Below, piece by piece: positions 59,409 through 64,000 of a stretch of DNA of 64,000 bases. Below the pieces are notes generated by a model, which saw only the letters and a program-made list of their open reading frames with translations, was not told the DNA's origin and did not search any database. Numbering within the stretch: the stretch's first letter is position 1; every line of letters begins with the position of its first letter. Source of the DNA: Chamaecrista fasciculata (Eukaryota; Streptophyta; Magnoliopsida; Fabales; Fabaceae); the NCBI GenBank assembly GCA_003254925.1, contig QANZ01023192.1, positions 1 to 64,000 of the forward strand, read 5' to 3'. The position numbers and the translations under genes are program-made.

Positions 59409-60629
59409 TTCTCCCCCACTCATCTCGGCGACGTCCTCGTCGCATCTTGCTCGTTGGCCTTGATGCGTTCCTCGAATCTCCACGAACCTCTTTCTCGTCC
59501 CAACAAGGCTTGGTCTCCCCAAAGACCCCTCGAGATCCAACTAGCTTCATGGCACATATGCGCTTACCCTTGGTATTTACCTCACGCTCTAAGGGAATTG
59601 TGCATGCTTTGTCTTCCTCAAAGATGCACAATGTGTTGGAGGATGGGACAAGCATAGCCTTGGTCTTGTCCATGAACTCCATCCCAAGCACTACGGGGTA
59701 ATCATCCATAGCAACAATAAAGAAATCTAGATGGCCGGTCCATTGACCCAAACTCACCTTCATACCTCGAGCGACTCCAAAGATCTTCATAGGCTTGGAG
59801 TTGATGGCCTTTATCCATCCTTCCTCCTCGTTGCAAGGAATTTTCATCCTCCTAGCTTCCTCCACTTGAAGGAAGTTATGAGATGCTCCACAATCTATGA
59901 GAGCATTGGTGATAGTTCCTCCCACGTTTGCTTTCACGAACATTCGCCTCCCTCCTCTAGGTTTAGGCGGTTCTACCTTAGCCTTCGTTGCACTAAGGAA
60001 TTTCAACGAACCCACCTTTGCCTCCTCCATTAGATGCTCTTCATCCACTTCGGTTAGGGCGGAAAGCTTGGCCTTCTTCGGGCAATCCCTTGCTCGATGT
60101 GGCCCATCGCAAAGGAAGCACTTGAGTGGCAATCTCTCTCCACTACTTTGCTCCTTCGATCCACGATTAGTCCCATATCCTCGGGACGATCCTTCACTTC
60201 TATGGGAAGAGTCTCCCCCACTCTTTCCCTTGCCTCCCTTCTTGGTCTCATGCCAATGGGATCCTTCATTATCACGTAGTGTGTCTTCACCTCTACCTTC
60301 CATGCCTCCCTTCTCTCTCGGCCTTGGCTTCTCAGGCTTCTTGAACTCTATGAGGGACTCGGCAATGGAAATGGCGGTGGCTAGGTCTTGAGCACCTCGA
60401 CGTTGTATCTCCAACTTTGCCCAATGTTGTAATCCATCAACAAAGGCAAACAAAGCTTCCTTCTCTGGATAGTCGGGGATTTCCAAGATCACTTCGGTGA
60501 ACTCCTTCACATAGTCCCTAATGCATCCCTCGTGGTGGAGACGTCTCAACTTCGCCCTCGCCTCCTCCTCGGCACTAACGGGACAAAATTGAGTTTTGAG
60601 TTCCCTCTTGAACTCATCCCAAGTATTTA
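59371..60629 (-). pseudogene. Gag C-terminal part and aspartic protease (second frame)
   Basis: Frame continuing after a one-base shift near 60640. It contains the second part of the retrotransposon gag domain (WDEFKRELKTQF upstream of 60549, then EIPDYPEKEALFAFVDGLQ), a zinc knuckle CFLCDGPHRARDC with spacing CX2CX3HX4C near 60085-60125, and a retropepsin-like domain. That domain has LIDCGASHNF near 59870-59900 and VVLGMEFMD. The catalytic triad reads Asp-Cys-Gly where Asp-Thr/Ser-Gly is usual, so protease activity is uncertain. The frame passes through the polypurine tract into the 3' LTR. Confidence 0.85.
59409..59421 (-). other. Polypurine tract
   Basis: GAGTGGGGGAGAA on the minus strand, immediately before the 3' LTR. 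Confidence 0.88.
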
Positions 60630-61250
60630 GGGTGCATATACCTTCTCAACGTCACCATGCCTTCTTCTCCACCATGTCCTCGCGACATCATCAAGGTAGA
60701 GAGTGGCGGTATCAATCTTGGCACCATCACTCGCAATGCCAAGAGCTTTGAAGTATTGCTCCATACCCCAAAGAAAATTCTCTACTTCTCGAGCATTCCT
60801 AGTACCTTTGAAAGACCTCGGCTTAGGTACGTCTACTTTAGAGGAAGTAGGACTTACCTCGGAGTTTCCTCCTCGCGCAATCACCCTCTTGCACAAGGCT
60901 AACTCATCCACAACCTTCGTGAGCTCCTCACGAAGCAAAGCAATCTCGGCCTTCAAGATCCCCTCCATGGTCTTGAAGTTCTCTTCCAAAGCCTTCACTT
61001 GGCTTAGGCACTCATCATGAGCTTGGTTTAGGGCACCTTGCATCTCCTCGCGGAACTCTTCTTTCCCCTTCTCGAGCTCCTCGATGCGTTGGTCTAGCCC
61101 CTCGAACTTATCCTCCCCATCAACTATGGCTAACTCCACCTTGGCTAGCCTAGTATCAACGTCGGCCAAAGCCTCCCTCGACCTTGACCTTCCCCTCTTG
61201 GGTGGCTTTTCCACTTGCACAACATGGGTGGTCTCGCTACTCCCAGCCAT
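60627..61250 (-). pseudogene. Gag N-terminal part (first frame)
   Basis: Likely start is the ATG at 61250 (MAGSSETTHVVQVEKPPKRG), 49 bases inside the right LTR boundary. It has a basic stretch, then about 100 residues of predicted coiled coil (LAKVELAIVDGEDKFEGLDQ..., heptad-like), then the gag domain start PKPRSFKGTRNAREVENFLW and TATLYLDDVARTWWRRRH. It ends at a premature stop at 60627-60629 after a one-base loss that shifts the frame. Together with the following frame it would form one gag-protease polyprotein. Confidence 0.85.
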
Positions 61251-61284
61251 GATGCAAACTCTTCCCAAAGGATGATCGAACGTA

Positions 61285-61296
61285 GCTCTGATACCA
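61285..61296 (-). other. Primer-binding site (initiator tRNA-Met)
   Basis: TGGTATCAGAGC on the minus strand, two bases inside the 5' LTR. Confidence 0.9.
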
Positions 61297-61514
61297 ACTG
61301 TCACGGACTTAGATTTTCACCCTATCTAAGTGACCGTGCGGCCTTGTACTTTCGCCTCTAAGTACTAGTCAGCCTCTCAAAACTCTCACAACTCACACTC
61401 AAGAGAGTAGTGGAAGTGATTAAGGGAACACAAGAGATGAAGAACTTAGGAATGCTCCACTAAATACTCAATTACCACTCAACTCTTGGTTGGTACGAAT
61501 GAGAGAGCCTACTC

Positions 61515-61523
61515 CTATTTATA
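61515..61523 (-). promoter_or_regulatory. LTR TATA box
   Basis: TATAAATAG on the minus strand in GGCTATAAATAGGAG; a near-consensus plant TATA box positioned correctly within the 5' LTR. Confidence 0.75.
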
Positions 61524-61689
61524 GCCATTCCACCTCCTTAATGGATGGTGGAGATCAATTTGATCCTACGGTCTAAAATGATTCTCTAGATCCTTCTATA
61601 CAATTCTACTATGTACATGAAGTATCTTCTCCTCTTCATAAGGTTCTAGAGCCTTCTACCATAGTCTAGGCTACTAGGCTTCCACAAGC

Positions 61690-61812
61690 TTCTAGAACCT
61701 TCTACATCCTTCTAGAGTTGTGTAGAGACTTCTAGATCTTTCTAGATAGTTCTACACCCTTCTAGAAGATTCCACACTCTTCTAGAATATTCTAGACTCT
61801 TCTAGAACATTC
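61690..61812 (-). promoter_or_regulatory. Heat-shock-element cluster, right LTR
   Basis: Four perfect TTCnnGAAnnTTC trimers at 61690-61702, 61760-61772, 61780-61792 and 61800-61812, upstream of the TATA box on the element strand. Confidence 0.72.
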
Positions 61813-62010
61813 TACACACTTCTACACAATTCTAGTACTTTCTAGAGAATTATTTCATTCTCTAGTCTTATGGGGAGAATTCTAGAGAATTCTTGAGTCA
61901 TCATAAACGGGTCGTGACAGTATCCTCTAAGAAAGACATTTATTAAGATACTACTGCCAGCACTTATGGAAAATTTAAAACTAGAAACTGGATTGAGTCC
62001 AATGAAACCA

Positions 62011-62031
62011 AGAAAGAAAGAAAGAAAGAAA
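62011..62031. repeat. (GAAA)n microsatellite
   Basis: About five tandem GAAA units shortly before the PPR-family gene. Confidence 0.85.
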
Positions 62032-62130
62032 GCGAAGCCCAAAAGCCCATTATAACCTACAGGTTGTGACGGCCCAATTATCAGTTTTGATTGCTAAGGC
62101 CCAAACCGAAAATCCAAAAACAAAAATCAA

Positions 62131-62301
62131 ATGAAGAAAAAGAAAAGCTTAACTAATACGACAGCAGAGGATCCGGTTCCTCTCCTTCCTGAGGCAATTC
62201 GTCGGAAATTGGAGCAAGAAGAGACTGTAACTATAACCAGTGTTGTGTGGCGGAAGCGGAATAGGAAACAAAGCATTTTGCCCTTTGTAATTGCAGTCTA
62301 G
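62131..62301 (+). other. Upstream ORF in the probable 5'UTR of the PPR-family gene
   Basis: An ATG opens a 56-codon frame containing AEDPVPLLPEAIRRKLEQEE and VVWRKRNRK, ending TAG 50 bases before the main ATG. Its composition is more protein-like than the surrounding DNA. It could be a translated uORF, a separate small protein, or a leader exon of an alternative transcript. No family recognised. Confidence 0.4.
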
Positions 62302-62351
62302 TGTTGCGATTCTACATTTTGGGGTTTGGGGTTATTGTCAGTTTCACCACC

Positions 62352-63613
62352 ATGTGGAGGTCACCTCCAATCTCTTATATCGTGAGTCTCTTACTATTAC
62401 TCCCTCATTCATATAATTGCTTTATCATTCTCTCACATTCTTCGCTCTGTTTCACCATCACTTCTCTAATATCCAGCGGAGTATACTACTAACATATGTT
62501 TCGGGGTACTTTCTGCAGCTTCGTCGATTGAATCCACTTAAAGAAACGAGTGCCCACCAGATGGGCCGTGCCCTTTGTACTAAAATGGTGCAACCTCATG
62601 TCTCTAACCCAGCACCGGATTCCCAATCCATACAGGTATATTCTTATCTAATCACCTTCCCGGCTGCTTTTGCAATTACTCATACTCAGTATTTTTGTTC
62701 TCTCTCTCGTTTTCCTTATTCCTTTCTATTCTTTTTCCCTCTATTGTGTTGGCTGTTGAATCCGTTGCCGGCTGGCGTGCCTTTTTTTAGTGAGTAAGCC
62801 GTGTTATGAGTATCGTGTTTATGTTTTAAATATTATAGATTTATAGGACTTCATATTGGATAGTTTAACACTTTAACATATGTTGCATACTGCATAGAGT
62901 CTCAATCTGCTAATCTCGGCACAAGTTTTCGTATTTCAGATCACTCGTACTTGCACCGATAATTGATTTATTTTCATAATGTTTATCTTTCGAGGGAGTT
63001 TACTGGTGTAGTAAGTTGAACTTGGAGTTACTAGAGCCCTTCTCAAGAGCAATCTTAATTTATTTCTGTTGTCTGATCTTCTGATGCGTTTGCATGTATT
63101 TATCAAGCAAAGAGCACCTTACCATTATTCTATGTAGAAGTGTTGCCAAAATCATGAAACAAAATTTCTACTTGTTAATATAATGTTGTAATGGTTCTAT
63201 TATTTTTAAAGCCACACGAATTATATATTTCTATAATATATACTTTTTCAATTTTTTCCAATTTGTGGTACCTATTTGACTCATATACATCGTGCCACTC
63301 TTCTGGGCAGAAAGCTGGAGAGACACAAAAGCGCCATATTGGGGAAAATGTATCGAAAAAAGATAAGGTCAATTATCTTGTGAATACGGTAAGCACTAAT
63401 CTGTTTCATAGGGAAATACTCTGTGTATTGAACTTAGTGATGTGAGTTGATTTGAACAAAATAATGCAGCTTCTCAATCTCAACGACAGCAAAGAGGCTG
63501 TTTATGGTGCTCTTGATGCCTGGGTTGCCTGGGAACAAAAATTTCCCATGGTATCATTGAGAAGGGCACTGATTGCTCTTGAGAAGGAACAGCAGTGGCA
63601 TAGAGTTGTTCAG
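62352..63613 (+). CDS. PPR-family protein like Arabidopsis At4g18975, 5' part only
   Basis: Four coding exons visible: 62352-62381, 62519-62635, 63311-63388, 63470-63613; 123 codons so far, all in frame. Exon 4 ends at a GT donor and the rest lies beyond the window. The segment KAGETQKRHIGENVSKKDKV followed by NYLVNTLLNLNDSKEAVYGA and LDAWVAWEQKFPMVSLRRAL, then EKEQQWHRVVQ, matches my memory of a small organelle-targeted pentatricopeptide-repeat protein annotated At4g18975. The Arg/Ser-rich first ~50 residues without acidic residues early on are compatible with a transit peptide. PPR proteins bind organellar RNA; the specific role here is unknown. The first coding exon is only 30 nt, so the start could differ. 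Confidence 0.8.
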
Positions 63614-64000
63614 GTTTGAATAATATGTTGCCTATCTCTTCTTCTATGCACTTTAATTGTGTAAATGAAACATGTCTCATGAAGGTTGAAAGTGAAATAG
63701 AGAAGATTGTAGGCATAAGGTAGATTTGAGAGCATTATTGTGAAGTATATTCTTCTATGGGAAGGGATGACATTGCTAATGGGATAAAATGGACAAAGGC
63801 AATTCTTAAAGTTCCATTTAGATATTTTACGAAGTAGCCAAATCTTTTGTTTGTACTTATTTTTGTGACAATAAATTAGTAGAAATGCTATTTATGATCT
63901 TTTAAGCCTATTAAGGATTTCAAGATTCCAGAACTCTTATGGAAATGCACTGTTTCCTGCTGAATAACTTATGATTTTACTGGCTTCCCATTCCATCTAT
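63614..64000 (+). other. Intron of the PPR-family gene (to window end)
   Basis: Begins GTTTGAATA after exon 4. No further exon is recognisable before the window ends. Confidence 0.6.

Larger units (their letters stand above)
58788..61919 (-). mobile_element. Young gag-protease-only Ty3-type LTR element (TR-GAG-like)
   Basis: 3132 bases. Two 621-bp LTRs (58788-59408 and 61299-61919) begin TGTCAC and end GTGACA, differing at about eight positions (1.3%). Read on the minus strand, a primer site TGGTATCAGAGC (complement of initiator tRNA-Met) follows the right LTR after two bases, and a polypurine tract GAGTGGGGGAGAA precedes the left LTR. The 1.9-kb interior encodes gag and aspartic protease only; reverse transcriptase, RNase H and integrase are absent, so it needs helper proteins. 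GTAT flanks both sides (58784-58787 and 61920-61923) as a short target duplication. It fits the published TR-GAG class of non-autonomous plant elements. Confidence 0.9.
61299..61919 (-). repeat. 5' LTR of the Ty3-type element
   Basis: 621 bases. On the element strand the order is heat-shock-element cluster, then ~170 bases, then TATAAATAG (61515-61523), then the presumed start of transcription and the primer site. Confidence 0.92.

Noticed and set aside
60600..60650. Programmed frameshift in gag-protease
   Set aside because: No slippery heptamer or downstream stem was seen at the frame change, which falls inside the gag domain rather than between gag and protease; a simple one-base loss is more likely.
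59382..61275. Plus-strand frames up to 164 codons across the Ty3-type element
   Set aside because: Antisense shadows of gag-protease; the minus-strand frames have clear domains.

Overview
This window is nuclear DNA from a flowering plant, very probably a core eudicot. The genes contain many short GT-AG introns. Intergenic DNA is AT-rich and full of retrotransposons, MITEs and mini-Helitrons. The protein families are plant-specific: a YABBY factor, a plant vacuolar processing enzyme, vacuolar invertase with its 9-nt mini-exon, a plant trehalose-phosphatase, and a plant PPR-family protein. I cannot name the species. I saw no rRNA, tRNA or CRISPR array.

Host genes, left to right: (1) a nine-exon vacuolar processing enzyme (legumain, C13 cysteine protease) at 1540-3864 (+), 486 aa, closest in my judgement to the seed/beta type; (2) a seven-exon FIL/YAB3-type YABBY transcription factor at 22839-25840 (+), 222 aa; (3) a seven-exon vacuolar acid invertase at 31284-34123 (-), 656 aa; (4) a ten-exon trehalose-6-phosphate phosphatase at 44988-47101 (-), 408 aa, possibly with a promoter and 5'UTR intron reaching to about 49.8 kb; (5) the first four coding exons of a PPR-family protein from 62352 (+), which runs off the right edge. 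All exon joins were worked out by hand from reading frame and GT-AG rules; every complete model keeps frame from ATG to stop. The genes do not form a cluster. Invertase and trehalose-phosphatase both touch sugar metabolism and signalling, but they are about 11 kb apart and I infer no shared regulation.

Mobile DNA fills much of the rest. A complete L1-type LINE (5261-11534) has both ORFs open. A truncated, frameshifted Copia pol lies at 28840-30205. A decayed Copia element with two 275-bp LTRs occupies 38964-41437. A young Ty3-type element (58788-61919, minus strand) has two 621-bp LTRs, tRNA-Met primer site and polypurine tract, but carries only gag and protease. Its LTRs hold four perfect three-unit heat-shock elements upstream of a TATA box. 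Small elements include three ~185-bp Mutator-like MITEs with 9-bp target duplications, two ~180-bp mini-Helitrons, several terminal-inverted-repeat families, and a 140-bp-arm inverted repeat whose loop carries what looks like a captured exon piece of splicing factor SF1.

Six isolated single Ns (1187, 4855, 5260, 11535, 14081, 19001) look like contig joins. One separates two copies of the same ~75 bases and two bracket the LINE exactly, so local structure at those points should not be trusted.
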